64,000 nt of DNA from Paragonimus skrjabini miyazakii (lineage: Eukaryota > Platyhelminthes > Trematoda > Plagiorchiida > Troglotrematidae): contig JTDE01000154.1 in assembly GCA_014338405.1 (NCBI GenBank), positions 28,583 through 92,582 of the forward strand, written 5' to 3'. Below the pieces are notes generated by a model that was not told the origin of the DNA, did not search any database, and saw nothing but the letters and a program-made list of their open reading frames with translations. Of the stretch, positions 38,965-52,300 are shown piece by piece (position 1 is the first letter of the stretch; the number at the start of each line of letters is the position of its first letter). Position numbers and translations under genes: made by a program.

Positions 38965-39014
38965 GAAGCACGAAACTCGAGTTTCGCTCTCATTAGAGCT
39001 AGTCAGTAGTACAT
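38965..39014 (-). ncRNA. Type I hammerhead ribozyme fold, copy C (one core base changed)
   Basis: This is the best preserved fold of the three. Reading the minus strand: 5' stem I ATGTACTA (39014-39007), core CTGACTA (39006-39000; consensus CTGANGA, G8 changed to T), stem II GCTCT AATG AGAGC (38999-38986; five perfect pairs and a 4-base loop), GAAA (38985-38982), minimal stem III ACTCGAGT, cleavage triplet GTT, 3' stem I with GTGC. Stem I pairs with the copy-B 3' strand over eight positions. All elements are in the right order directly downstream of the B box. Replacement of G8 should abolish or strongly reduce cleavage. The fold is seen directly; that an ancestor was active is inference. Confidence 0.75.
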
Positions 39015-39029
39015 ATCATCGCCACTGCC

Positions 39030-39085
39030 GGGACTTGAACCACGGGCATGCTTTTCATGAGGCGACCGTGTATACCACTGCGTCA
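39030..39085 (-). promoter_or_regulatory. tRNA-like internal Pol III promoter of copy C
   Basis: On the minus strand the A box is TGACGCAGTGG (39085-39075; one departure from TRGYNNARNGG). The B box is GGTTCAAGTCCC (39041-39030), a full match to GGTTCRANNCC. The sequence between (CCTCATGA at the anticodon-loop position) recalls a tRNA with anticodon CAT, but the stems are too degraded to assign the parental tRNA. Confidence 0.7.
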
Positions 39086-39284
39086 TTGACCTCACGTTAG
39101 GCACAACCGAATTATCATATGTGAACCCTCAACCACTTTCGCTTATGCGTAACGATTAGATTGCCTGATGGTCTCGATAGGAGACACAGTTACTGTTGCC
39201 TAGCAGGTCTAATGAGATCGGAGATTTCGACCTGTCTAGGAAGTCTTAATCGCAGAATTATCGGTTGGAGTTAACAGACAGTAA

Positions 39285-42200
39285 ATAACATTAACTGCAA
39301 GCATGGTGCAAGTTCAAGTTTGTTACCATTCAAGTTGAGGATAGACTTCGGTTGTTAATAATGCATAAATTGTTATTTTACCGGGGCGGATTCCTGTATC
39401 CACGGCTGATCCCTTGTTGTTAAAATATCCCATTCCAGTCGCCATTTTCCTTCCTTGCCAACCACACCCTCATTACGATCTTTACTTTCGCACACCTTCA
39501 AATCAATACTGTAAGCTTCTTATTTTACCACAAACAAAGAAAAAAGCAGAACGAGGTATCAATTTGTAGTTGCGATGTTAACTTTAAAAAATATCACTGG
39601 TCAGTTGCACTGTTACAAATCTTTTACTACCGTAGTTTCAACCGGTTCAAAATGGTTACGGATTTCACCCTCAGTGACTGCCGGTGTAAGTCTGTCAGCA
39701 TATAGACAATATTCAGAGGGTCGTGAAATGTAGTGATTTTGGTTATAACACTCCTGAGAAAAATCACTGTACGCGGTTGCAACTTAGGATGCTGAAATTT
39801 ATAGGCAACGTTGTGTTACTCTAAATTTTTTGGTTAAATCCGCTTCCCAGAATATTGTTTCGGCAATGGAGACTAAAAATTGTACATACTACACTGAGCT
39901 AAACATCAAGACACCGACAAAACCTACACAAGTGCCAGAAAGTCTGTAGGCGGTGATTCACTATAACATCTTGATTCATGACATGTGTTCCCAGGAATCG
40001 ATGAGGGATGAATTTGAATAGTATTTCATGTTGAAATATTCAGAAGTACTTCATTATATTGTTGTCTGTTTTTTGGTTGATATCAACAACAGCTTGATGA
40101 TGTGTGACCCTGCATATCCGTGGTTGAATACGGCCCAAGACATTTCATAAAGTGGCTTCGAAATGCCTCTGGTATTTTGAATCTTTATGGTCCACGGTCG
40201 GCACACTCGGCCGAACAAGGATCGTGAAAATACTGTACAGCTAACTACTTCCGCTAACAAAGGACACAGCAAGTGACAGTTTGTGAAGTTATTTTCCTTA
40301 GGTAACACAACTCGCGGTTCATTTGGACTCAATATTGTTTCCCGCAGGTGTTCGCACTTACGTCAATGAGGGCGCATTAACACAATGCTTGTACAGCATA
40401 CGCGAGGGTTATCATAAATGTCTGCTGACCAGGGTCAATAGTTCTTCCGCAAATATACAAGTGCACATAAATGGCCAACCGATAGTGATACCCTAATATT
40501 CCGTTCACACTGTCCCAATGGTTTCTGGTAAGCAGGATATGATAGTTGTTAAATGAATTTATGAGTTCCAGAGTTAGTTCTTTGTTGCAGTCAACTGATG
40601 CATGGTCACTGCATTCGACTAGTATGCAGTTCATTATATGTTCTAGTGTCCCTTTCAGGTTGGGTCTTAAGTTAAGCAGGCTGATCAAAAGTAAATATTG
40701 ATCCTTAAGATGAACGAGTTATGTTGACTTGATTCGAATCCACAAAGCTTAGTGAACGATTACCACCAGAGAATTTTTTCTGAATAATTGGGCCGTGCAT
40801 TTTCTATTTCTTAACAACTATATCGGTCAGAACAAATTTTATAGAAATTGAAATAGGAGAGTTAGGTTGCACAGCTCTTAACTGAGGTAACTGGCAATGG
40901 AAGCAAATTTACGATTAGATCAGAGAATTTCCATTGCATGTAAGGTTGATGTAATGAGCATTATGTTCATATCCAGTACTGTAGATAAATACTTCATGTT
41001 GCCCAGGGCACGGCGAGGCCGCTTTGGCCCCTGGTGATTTGTCAATTGGATTTTCATAAGGCAGAGTTGATTCTGTCAACTGTGCTGCCACGATGATGGC
41101 TGGTAAACACTGACGGAAGTTTCAAATGTATCCGTCAACCTATTCTGTCACACACAAGTTGATTCGTTGTTATTTTCATCGACCTAAGTATTAAACACCT
41201 GTAATGCTCTGTTCAGTTGTTTGTTTTGTAGTTGTGGGATTGTTAGCGTGTAATTAGCAGGACGGCGTTTACAATATTATGTTCTGGCGGTTCCATTTAT
41301 CATGAAAGGGTGCTCATAAACATCGAGCCCCAAATAAGTTTTGTACGTATAACTCGAGCCCGCTCCATATTTGTAGAGGGTTTCAGCTATTAATCAACAA
41401 GATAATGTTATTCTAAACCCAATTATTTAGGCGGTAATGTATATAATATATATATAGGCGGTAATGCATAACAGTTCCTAAATTTAAGATTTAATGGAGG
41501 CTTACGATAGTGAAATATGGCCAGATTTCACTCAGGCTGTTACCCTCGATTTCAATATATATATAAGCTTTGCATTCATTACGATTTTCAAGGTGAAATG
41601 TAAATATGGTCACTTGTTTTCTTCAACAGTAGAATAAACTCGACCGAAAAACTGAAGCAAATCTCAAATATGAAACCAGACTGCACTCAGAATCAGAATC
41701 ACCACACCTACACACCTAGCCATGTTCGCTCGTAGGTCACCGAAGTCATAGGGTCTGACTAACGAGGTAAGAGTTTATTAGAGGCCCATTCTGTATTTAC
41801 TTTCTGTTCCAGATATTATACAGATGATGACTAACCAACCAAAGTTTCGGTCAATTTAGGATAAACGCGTGCAACCCAATGAATTGAGAATAACACGACA
41901 TGCTAAGCAAGTCATACCACTTTAATCTTCAGCCAACTCGGTTGACATTTATTATTACGTGTACTAATATTCGCTGACTTTAGTTTAATGATAACAAGCC
42001 CTATGAAGCAAACCCCAAGGGGAATGAAAAATAATATGGCAAACTCTCGTTTGTTGACATAGGAGCACTGAAGGGACCACTCTTACTTAATGTGTCATCC
42101 TTTTAGTACAGCTTCAAAGAAGAACCCCACAAACAGGCAGATGTGGTAACAGTGGGAATACGTTTGCGCTCACTCTGAGTTGTCTTCATTACGAAACCAG

Positions 42201-45200
42201 ACGAACACAGGCTACCTCAGTTAGTCAAGGACATGCGACTCTGTTGCAGATTGGACGGTAGGTTGCTATCCAACATTCAGTAGAATCTAGGTAAATTTAC
42301 CACTCATTCCAGGGGTAGAAGCAAACCCAATGTTTCACTCTTTGGACGTGAAAATAAAAATTAAGCATTCTGAAGCAATTTTAGGTGAAAAACTCGTATC
42401 GGTTAATGAACCAGTTCGTGCCACTTTGCGATAAACAAGCAAAGCCAAAATGTGGTTCAATCGACTCAAAGTATTTACAGCTTTCATGGAATATTCACGG
42501 TTAAAGAAAACAGTTTTCAGTCACTCTTATCAAGCATACTTGGAAGACATGTTTGATTTATATATTGTACTACTAAATAATAATGCACAGTGTTGAAAAT
42601 ATCTGGAAATTCTTGGACAACTGCGTAACCGAGCGGGAGTGTTGTTGTGTTATCATTCATCCGTCCATGTTTTGTCATTCACACCATTGTCTTAAGTTCG
42701 AGTTGTTTGTTATAAGTGCGCTGATAATGAGATTAAACTAAGTGTGGTTTTACTGCGTTGTCCTCTCATCGCTTATAAGAATTGGAAAAAAGAACGCAGA
42801 ATTCCATACTAAAGAATCAAGCTGTACAGACATAAAATCGGATGCTTCGCATTTTCACGGTTGAAGCATTCACCCTGGAGAATTTGCGTTTGAAAACACC
42901 GTGATTCATCCGCTGGGTGGAATCTTTTCCACTCGCCCAGTTGTAACTCAAAACAAGAGAGAACACTCAACTTATCTAGTACATTTCGTTATTTTACTTC
43001 TCGGCCAACTCTGATGATTTCAACTATAACCAAAAGTATTTCGAAAAGGGGAAATATAAAGCTATTGCACCATGAAATTGCGTTCCTGGGGAAACCAACA
43101 GCCGAATGTCAAGTTAGTTTCCGACGGCACTTGCAACCCACAGACCTAGGGGCTTTTAAAGCACAATCCAGTTAAGTCCATCCATTTTACGAACAAGATT
43201 TTTGAGCAAAGATAATAATCTGCTAAGAAACCAAACGTTTCCTCCAACCAGCGCTTCCTTCAGATGGTAAAAATATTTGGCTAATCCGAATGGGTGGATT
43301 TTTCCAGAATAAATCCGATGCAGCGTAAAACACGTTTTTACGCATTCATCATTCAGTCTACAAGATTCACTGGCTACTTGGTTACTAACTAATATTTTTA
43401 GTGCGTGTCTCTACGAACTGTTTCAAACGTGTTTGCGGATCACCATGTAGTGTGCACAGACTCACGTATTTTTGTCCTGTCACATTATTTTAGAGGCGGA
43501 ACAAGGTAACTTTTACTGACCATTACCACGCACACCGAAGAACCAAACCCAATATCTATGAAGACTCAGCAGATTGTAGTACGGAAAAAAAGGAGGTGGG
43601 ATAATTAAGGGACGTTTACACAACATTTACGCAGCGGAATATGATTAATTTCCATCTGTAATCTCCATGAGTCACGAAACTCCCTACCTCATTGCCAAAT
43701 GAGAACAATGACTAATCCACAGGTAATTGTCACCAGTTCCCTATGCCAGTCTACCGTTTGTCCGTTTCGAATCTTGAACTAGTCAGTGGAGATATCCGAA
43801 AAGTTTGCTCGTACTAATGACTGTCGGTGTGGACTGAGATCTGGAAAAATAAGTTTATGATTTGTAAAAGTGGAACCTTGCATTTTCGGGTCTACATACG
43901 TTACTGTTCAATCAAAGCTAACACTGATGTAAGTAGTGAATGTCAGTGGCGGGTAGAACGTCTCAATTGTAAATATCCTAGTAAGTTAAAATGATCCCGA
44001 TCCATGCATTGCATATATATACGGAAAGGGCAGCTCAGTGAGAAACGGGGTTCTGGGTATGAGTTTGAGACATAGACGGGGTATGAATTTGAACTAGATG
44101 TCATGTACAAAACATCAATTTGGTTTTGGATGCAAGGGGAAATAGTCATTCGTACTGTTCTGGACAGGCGGACACAGTAGTTAGCATCAGCAAAGATGGA
44201 GCACTAAACAAGCTAAGTATGATATCGGAACGAATCGGCGCATTAGTCGCTTGCGCTTCCGGGGTTTCTGTGTGTAACACCGAATCGGAGAGCTTAGTCA
44301 CTAGTAGGGCATGTATCGCAAAATCGATCGTTACATATAGTTTCATCCAGATGGCTACAGTAAATACGTGACTTCCGAAAGAGACAAGTATACACTGAAA
44401 AGATCTATTGTTAGTGTACAATTGCTAGGCTAGTTTGAGTAGAAAATCTGAGGAACAAACATGTAGCACAATGCTTTTCTCTTGCGCTTCAGGGGTTATT
44501 CATTCGAGATCAATGTTCTCTATTTGCTCACGGAACCTGTTTTGCCGAATGGCTATTTAATTTTCATCACAGTTGCAACCGCGGACTGCATTCAGCATTT
44601 GACTGAGGACGTTTGGATTCACCATACACTTCACAAGTTCAAGTCAAACGAATTCAGCAGGACCAACTCTGACTTATGGGCTTTCATACGTTCTACATCT
44701 CACGCACTGATTAAGATGTACCAGCGTAGATGCTTTTAGCCATCTATCACAGCCTAGAAAGATCAGTGGGATAAAGTGATCTTGGTCGTAGATTCTGCCA
44801 ATGTACTGTACACTAATAGACCATCGCAAAACAGTGTACTTTGCGTGGAACATTAGCATTTTTTTGCCAACTATATTTGGTGTTCGTCTTATTACGGTTG
44901 TGCATGTTTTTCTATTTAGTTGCAACGGTTTACTGTTGGTAAGTGTTTGCATTCGAAACGCATCTTCGTAACTTGAACATGTCTGACGCTTGGGACCGTA
45001 AAATGGTGTTTAATCAGCCAATGGCCGATTACGCGCCCAGATGGATATAATTCCTCACTTAAAGTTACCGCAGCAATTTTAGTGATTTGAAAATATTGTG
45101 TTGTAACCAAGTGTTTAACCGATTCATTCCATGAACCGAAAATGCAAGCCCGTGCTAACCCCTGTTGAGAACACAACATGATACAGGAAGGCAACTTTGT

Positions 45201-46224
45201 TTACGCCCGGCAAAGTAAGGTTAAGCTACAGACGCACACGAGGTAAGAATACATCCACTTGGCTCTTACTCTTGCCCATTTAGTTCACGTTGGTGCTAGC
45301 CACTCATTGGGAAAAATGCCAAGAAATCGTGAGAGCAACCGATTCTCCAATGAGAATCGTACGTGCACAATGCAGTCTCTCGGATAAGGCGCGTGAGGCA
45401 TCCAGAATGACTGCAATTAGTTACAAAACTAATTAAAGTTAGTTGCATTCCGTTGTGATAAGCTGCACACAATAACAACGTGGTGACTGTGGGCCACGCA
45501 CCTTGTGAGGAGAAGAAATTGAACATCCAGCAGTAAATATGGATTCGGTTGTGCGTGAACGCTCACTTTGGTATAGATTTTCTGTCCACTTATCTAGGAA
45601 GTCACCCTGATTGTCGCTTGATAAGCACAGAAAGAGATTCAATAATATATCGATCATCCCATGACTGTGGCCTTGGAAACAGAATACTGAATGCAAATGA
45701 CTTCACGGGAGATTACATCTGGAAGGTTTGCCATGGGGCTTACCTCAAGACTGACCGCCCAAATGAACCGGTTAAATGAATGATTCCAACAAACCATCCA
45801 CTGACTTCGCTGTACGTCAGACCTTTTCGTACCTGAACGTCTGGACAGTACACTTAAGTTATTCAACATAGGTGCGGTTTTTCACAGTTCCGTCACGGGA
45901 TCTCTCCATACAAAAGTGATACCGAACAATCCAACCACTGGCCTCATCGGACTGAAATTGGCCTTCTGAGTTCAGCGGTCAGACGATGTATTAACATCTC
46001 TGTTAATTTGTTGGACCTGTCAGTACTCACTTCTTCGTAGTGCCGTCGTAGCAAACTTTAAAGTTCATCTGTTCGCGCGATCCTATCAGCTCCTCCGTGT
46101 GCTCCTGTGATTACACTCGTGTGGAGTGCCAAAACCGTTAGAAGACCGATGTGTTGTGTGGGTGAATGGAAATGCCCAGATCAACTAAAACAACGATATG
46201 TATGACGAATATCTGTCGAATATA
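39285..46224. other. Non-coding stretch
   Basis: No recognisable gene. Two small oddities are present. CCAGGG...CCCTGG with an inner GGCC...GGCC forms a GC-rich hairpin at about 41003-41034, unlike its AT-rich surroundings. An 11-bp direct repeat (AGGCGGTAATG) flanks a short TA-rich run at about 41429-41466. Open frames of up to about 103 codons occur but without motifs, often on both strands at once (44120-45200, 45296-45870). Confidence 0.5.
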
Positions 46225-46324
46225 NNNNNNNNNNNNNNNNNNNNNNNNNNNNNNNNNNNNNNNNNNNNNNNNNNNNNNNNNNNNNNNNNNNNNNNNNNNN
46301 NNNNNNNNNNNNNNNNNNNNNNNN
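46225..46324. other. Assembly gap (100 N)
   Basis: There are exactly 100 consecutive N. This is the usual placeholder for a scaffold join of unknown length, so distance and even continuity across it should not be trusted. Confidence 0.98.
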
Positions 46325-49300
46325 GGTCAGTGGTTTTCTCATCAAATTGTGTGAGCGGGAGTATTTCATGGTCGGTGATTGTGTAAATGCTTTTCTCTGA
46401 CCAAAGTTTGGCCAATACAAACTCGGGTGTCATTGGTAATACGTATAACCAGCGATGCCCGGAGCATGAGATACAGCATGCGAATCATGAAGTAGACTGC
46501 AACAGTAACAATATTTGTGAAGGAAATACCGATCATCGGTTACATCTCGCTACAGATGGTGCGGAAACAAAAAATGGCTAATTTTTTAGATATGCACGTC
46601 CGAAGCAAAATTGTTGAAAGACCCTCGGTACAACTGCAATATTTTGATAGCCGAATGACATTTGGAGTACGACAGTAAAGCTACACAATGGATCAGTTGG
46701 CTTGAATTTTGGACGTTAGCAGACGCACTCCAAAGAGAATCTGTCACTGGAAAGTACAAGTGTTCACTGATGATCTTTAACCCGTAGGACCAATATTTAG
46801 CCAACAGTAAACTACATGTTCTTCAAAAGTAGTCATTCTTGGAAGACATCACCATCTACAGAGTTAATGATGTCTACATGTTCACCACCTCTGTAGTAGT
46901 TAACTGTGTTCCAACCAAAGAAACATGACAAATGCCTTGCATATCATCATTTCTATTTGACGTGCCGATTAGTAGTTCAATATATTTGAATCGCTCACTT
47001 ATATTTAAACATTCTTGTCAACCCACACAGCAGACTGTGAGGGTTCATCACGAATGCCAAACTAATACCTTGATTAGGTGCCGCAACGAATGTGCGACTG
47101 GTGACTTACCATAAATTGATTTTGACGGTCGTTTCTCAGTTAACCAGCACAGATCACTTCCTAATGAAAACTCACTGCAGAGGTTCATCGTGAATCCACT
47201 CACACTAAAACGGTCAGTTTTGTAAATGTGCCAGTGTTAAAGAACGGAATAAGCATGCATTGTGCTATGTTTATTTAACAGCTGGGCAAACACAGGAGAG
47301 TAAAATGCCAAGAGACATTAGCAGATGCCTCCAACAAGCACGATTGTCCATGTGGCTACCATGTGGCTACATTCTAATCAACAAATATAAAACAAATATA
47401 GTAAACAGAGAGGCTTACGATGCCTTCTTTGAACTCCAGTCAAGATCAAACTACAGATACTCTCAGACTAATAATTTTTACACTGCACCGTTTAGTCAGA
47501 AGCTAAACGAGCATAATGAGGTCAGCTAGCAGACTCACGACATCGTTTTCACGATGGTACCAAAACAGACAGCAAAGAAGTTGTTATCTGCTTACTCGGT
47601 TCCACGTGCAAAAACACCGTTTGTATTCGCGCATTTCTAAGGGTAATAATTTCAACCAGCCCGTAATTGGGGCCAGTAATAATGTGCTTCCAGAAATTCC
47701 ACGAAGTATAATTAAACAATAAGCGTTTCCTATGAATCTCATTCGGTTCATATTGGTGCCTGAAATTCACCGTTGATTTTGGCAGGAAGTTTTCTTGCAC
47801 GGACAACTTAGTTGTTATCAGGAGTTAAACGACAAAAGCGACTCATAAATGTCAACTGTTTCATAATGCCCTCGTAAGTTTTCTTGAACCCTGTAACCGA
47901 GTTAACCGTTATTCATCAGCAGGAAGTTATGTAATTATCTGAAGGAAAATTCCATATTTTTTGGCTCACAGTATACATCAAAAATCGCTCTTTCACTACA
48001 TACGACTATAGTGAGACTTCTGATTTTCAGCATTGTACTAATGATTTGTCACACGGTTGCCAACGCATATCACCGCTGTTCATTTCATTCTTGTTCACTG
48101 TCCCAAATCTTGTAAGCCTTCAGATTTTGTTATATGCTGGCAACATGAAAACCTGACACAGTGTGGACTGTATGCCAATTAGTGAGTGGGTGCATAAGGG
48201 TCTATGTTTTACATCGCCATGTTAATGATAGATTGCCAGTTACTCGAACTAACTGCAGTGTTGTACCAGCTTACCAGTTATGACGCATCACCTAGGTTCT
48301 TTAAGGCCAGTAGCTGAGTATAACTGTAGATTAAACAGGGGCGGGATGGTTGATTTAAACGTGACATTTTGTGGACGCACAACATTTTAAGTTGATCTAT
48401 TCTGATGCTTGTGTTATTTGCCATAACAGACGACGTTTTATAAGTTTCCGTTATTTGTAGTGTCTCGTTCTTGAGTTAGATAATGTTATTCGCATCTCGT
48501 GAACGGAACTGCCTTATTTAGAATCCTATATAATGACCAACAAAGCAAATACGAACAAATCTTAGTTCCGTGTCCAGACTAACTTCCTAATCTAGGACGT
48601 CTTTATGCACTAGCAATACGTAAATTGAGTACACACCTCAGACGATCTCACGTCAACCATAACAGGCACTAAGGAAACTTTTCAATACACTGAAAAAGTC
48701 AAATGCTATAAGCTCACGACTGAATTTCTTTTTGAGGTGGAGATAGTTCAGTTCAAAAAGTCGCTAAAGTGCCTGCTGTGTCATCGTACTCAGGTAAAAC
48801 TTAAGGCAGAACTCGAAAACAAGCTAATGCAAGTCTCCCAATAATTTGTCTGTCTGTATAGTTTCAGCTGAGTGAATTCGTATCCTACCTGCTACTGCCG
48901 CGATCAGTCTGCCACTGTCTGGTGCAAGCTGGAATTTTCTATATGAATTTTGCTGACGTTATTATTAGACGTTTATTTTTCTATTTATTCATTCCACTTT
49001 TCTTATCAAAGCTCTTACCTCAGTTGCACTCATGCAGTGGCTGACTTTTTATTGTCTCCTATCGATCATTACTTAAGTACAACTAAACGGAAAGCCTCAA
49101 CCACTTAGGTACTTTCAGACTCCTGCGATCCGTAACATTGCCGTATACCCTCTGAATTTGACAGCCGAATTTAGTAAACGGCGTTAGCCATGTTTGCTAA
49201 CACATATGACGCTACATAAAACTAAATTTGACAGAAGATTTTATAGGTGTGTTAACACTCATTCACCTTCGTAAGCATTATTGGTTGATGCGGTGCCGTT

Positions 49301-52300
49301 GTTTTCTAAGCATTCAAAAACTGTTTGGACTTTTAGTAATTAAAATTGAGGTGAAAGCTGTTTTAAACTTAAGTAAATAATGTAGAGGTTTTTTAGAACA
49401 GAGAATGAAGTGATGTTTGATCAGGTGAAAAGACAACAACGTATTCCACTGAATCCAAGGTTATAAAATGCGATGGAGAATATTTGACGCAAGGTGTTGA
49501 TGTGATAACTTGTGCCCAGTGGTAGCCTCTCAAAATAATACGTTTGTTACGTTTCATCTTGACAAGTACCACCTATAAATTAGAGTTGACAAAACATCTA
49601 AATCGTTCTTTAAATAAACAATATTTTTCTTTGAACTTTTGCGGTTTCTTTAATGCAATTTTGACTTAATTATGTGTACGTTCTGACTGAAAGTAACTAT
49701 CTTCATAAGTAATACGCTTATGCTTAGTCATGCCTGCAATTTCTAAAGTATTCAGTTAGCATGATACGGCTGAATCTGTTACGATAGTGGTAATACTATA
49801 CAAAAGTTAACGGTTACCCTAATAATTTACACGCTAGCTGTAAGAACATCCACGGTTCACATTTGGCCGTTCGTCTATGCAATGTGTCATACCTTACAGA
49901 AGATCCATAGTTCGTCTTACTACTAGGGGCGCAACTCCAAACTTTGTTTGTTACATGCTTTGAAAAAACAGTCTGATTGAATTATACTGCGGTTGCGTCA
50001 ATTATCAGTTCTCGCAGAACTTCAGCTAGAAGTGACAGTTAGATGTATTAAGTTTTCTTTATAAGAGTTGATAGGTTAGAAAAGAGAATTGTGTCGTAAG
50101 TTGTTAATACTACAGTTTTATTCTGAAAACCGCTCAATGAACAAAGAACAGTGCACATATCATTGGGGAATGAATGGTTGAATTAAAGAACATGAGACAA
50201 AAAATATGGACCAGGATAAACCACAGATGTGGCTGGAATTTCTGATTCTCAAAACTCTGATTATTCTGATGTGATCAACAAGGTTTCACTGATTCTCCAA
50301 CGCATTAAGATGACATTGGATAATAGCGGGGTGAACGAGTATAATTGATTGACGGTTTGATCCATTACAAGTATATACTTCATAATCGATAACTTGATAT
50401 CTCGGTCACCGCTCTCACGGACAGCTGTTATTGATGGAAAATGTGTGTAATGGACACAGGATAACAGCTGAATCGCGAATAAATTCCTATATCCTATCGT
50501 AAAGACCACTGTAGTAATCTGTTAAGCTTTACTTGTATTCCTAGGTTTCGAATTGTACGTATAAACTGGTTCACCAAAACGTCTTTAAACCAACTGCATA
50601 TATTATTCGAAGTTGACTCGTAACTGCTATTCTTCTCTATATTGTTTTGAACTCGGAAAAATAAATTCACACAAACTGTGATATACCTTGAATACAAGCG
50701 CAGTAGCTTAAGTTTCCTTGGGATTTGCTTGACAAGATAAATTATGCAAGTAATTAAAGCGGATTAGTCAACTCGAACGACACCTGAATGACCTGAAACA
50801 ATTTCGAATTCCATTTGTTTGATTGTAAAAGATAAAAAGCACTAATTCGGACGAAAACTCACCCTTCGGTCACCATTTATATCATCAGTTTAAACGCTCA
50901 AAAGCAACCTTATGTTCCAAAGAAAACTTCGGTCATCTTGTTAATATTGATTGAACTGTGAGGTTAAATCCTACATCTATAATTTGTCCACCTTCATATC
51001 TTGTGTTAATCTTGGCTTTTGCGCTCATGCTGGAATCAGATCGCTAATGAGATGTTTCGTTTTAAAACTGGATTGTCAATTTGGGCAAGAAAGTTTAGAT
51101 TTTCAGTTATTTACTACGTCTACATAGCGTCTTTGGCAATTTGGTGTATCCAGCATTATCTCAGACTTGAGAAGATCAGAGCTTCTAGCCAGGCGTAGCC
51201 TCCGCACAAATTAGCAACTTTTGAGCTGGTCTGTGAATACAGCGAAGTTATCAAAATCGACGTAGAAATGTGCTGTTAATGCTTTCTTTCTGTGATAAGA
51301 TCCATTCAAGTTCGATGCGATTGTGAAAACTGTTTTACCGTATTTCAAAGCATTAAACGGCACCAGCAGTATTCTTTTTGTTAATCGAAACATTGAATAT
51401 TACAACTGGCTGTCAATCGTGTGTTCTAAGCCCATTCGTTGAAAAATATTGCGACTGTGCTACGCCACAACAACCCGTGTGTTTGCAGCCGACAATCAAA
51501 TAAAAATGACCTTCCATCAGGTCACTCGTGTAATCTAGCCATAGAGCAAGTGTATTATCGACGTGTGAACAGTGAATCTGTCAGTGCGCATAAACTGTAT
51601 TTTATTGATCATTATAAACGACCAGAATAATCAAACCATTCGCCAGTGCTGAGTAATCCAACATCGTCTTAGTTATCGCCTGCGCATTTGTGTTTAAAAT
51701 GTCCGCCATCATTTGCTTGTTCATCGATTTTATTAATTTTTGCGCTTATTTGTATTATTATAGTATAACGTATTAAAGAGCGGGAAGTTCAGCTATTTCA
51801 AACTGAAAATCCCCCATACTTAATCGCGACCTTCGCATTCAGGTAAGCTCACCAACCAGCACGCCTTATTAAGACACAGCAGCTTCGAGCTATGTTTCTA
51901 GGAAAATTCACCAATGGTTGTGTCTATTAACGTTTGAGAAACATAAACGCACTGTGACCGAGCAGCATGATTTTGAACATTTCTGGCAGAACTGAGGTTT
52001 GATATATATTGAATCTAAGATTAGGCAGTAGGTCTGTGACTAGATGATACACTGGTGCATGTGTAGTGCTTGTATTTCGCATAAAAACTTGAATCTTTTT
52101 AACTTCGCATAAAAGAGAAATCAGATACTACCTATAACAATGGTTTATAAATTGTAATCCGAAAGGGTAGAATAATAAGCACGCCATGGTTCACTCAGGA
52201 CATAGAAAACATTATTGCTCGTTATGCACCTGGAACTCATCGGACGAATGATTCAGTCGGTTAAGTATATTTTCATTTTTATCAGTAAGAGTCCAGGTAA

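Larger units (their letters stand above)
38890..39284 (-). repeat. SINE-like retroposon copy C, internally rearranged
   Basis: This is the third copy of the tRNA-promoter/hammerhead repeat, on the minus strand. From about 39196 down to 38890 it carries CAGTAACTGTGTCTCC, the AGCGAAAGTGG block, ATGATAATTCGGT, GTGAGGTCAAT, the promoter, the hammerhead and the GGGTGATGTTCAA end block. The segment that should precede the promoter part in the same orientation (17317-17385 in copy A) is present at 39216-39284 in the opposite orientation, with 52 of 69 bases matching. This copy is therefore inverted internally or was built from two copies. The promoter part is the best preserved of the three. No open frame. 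Confidence 0.75.

Noticed and set aside
39030..39085. A functional tRNA gene on the minus strand
   Set aside because: A and B boxes are good, but acceptor and anticodon stems do not pair, and the sequence recurs inside a three-copy repeat.
45296..45870. Cluster of 70-85-codon open frames
   Set aside because: Several frames on both strands are open at once, with no family resemblance.
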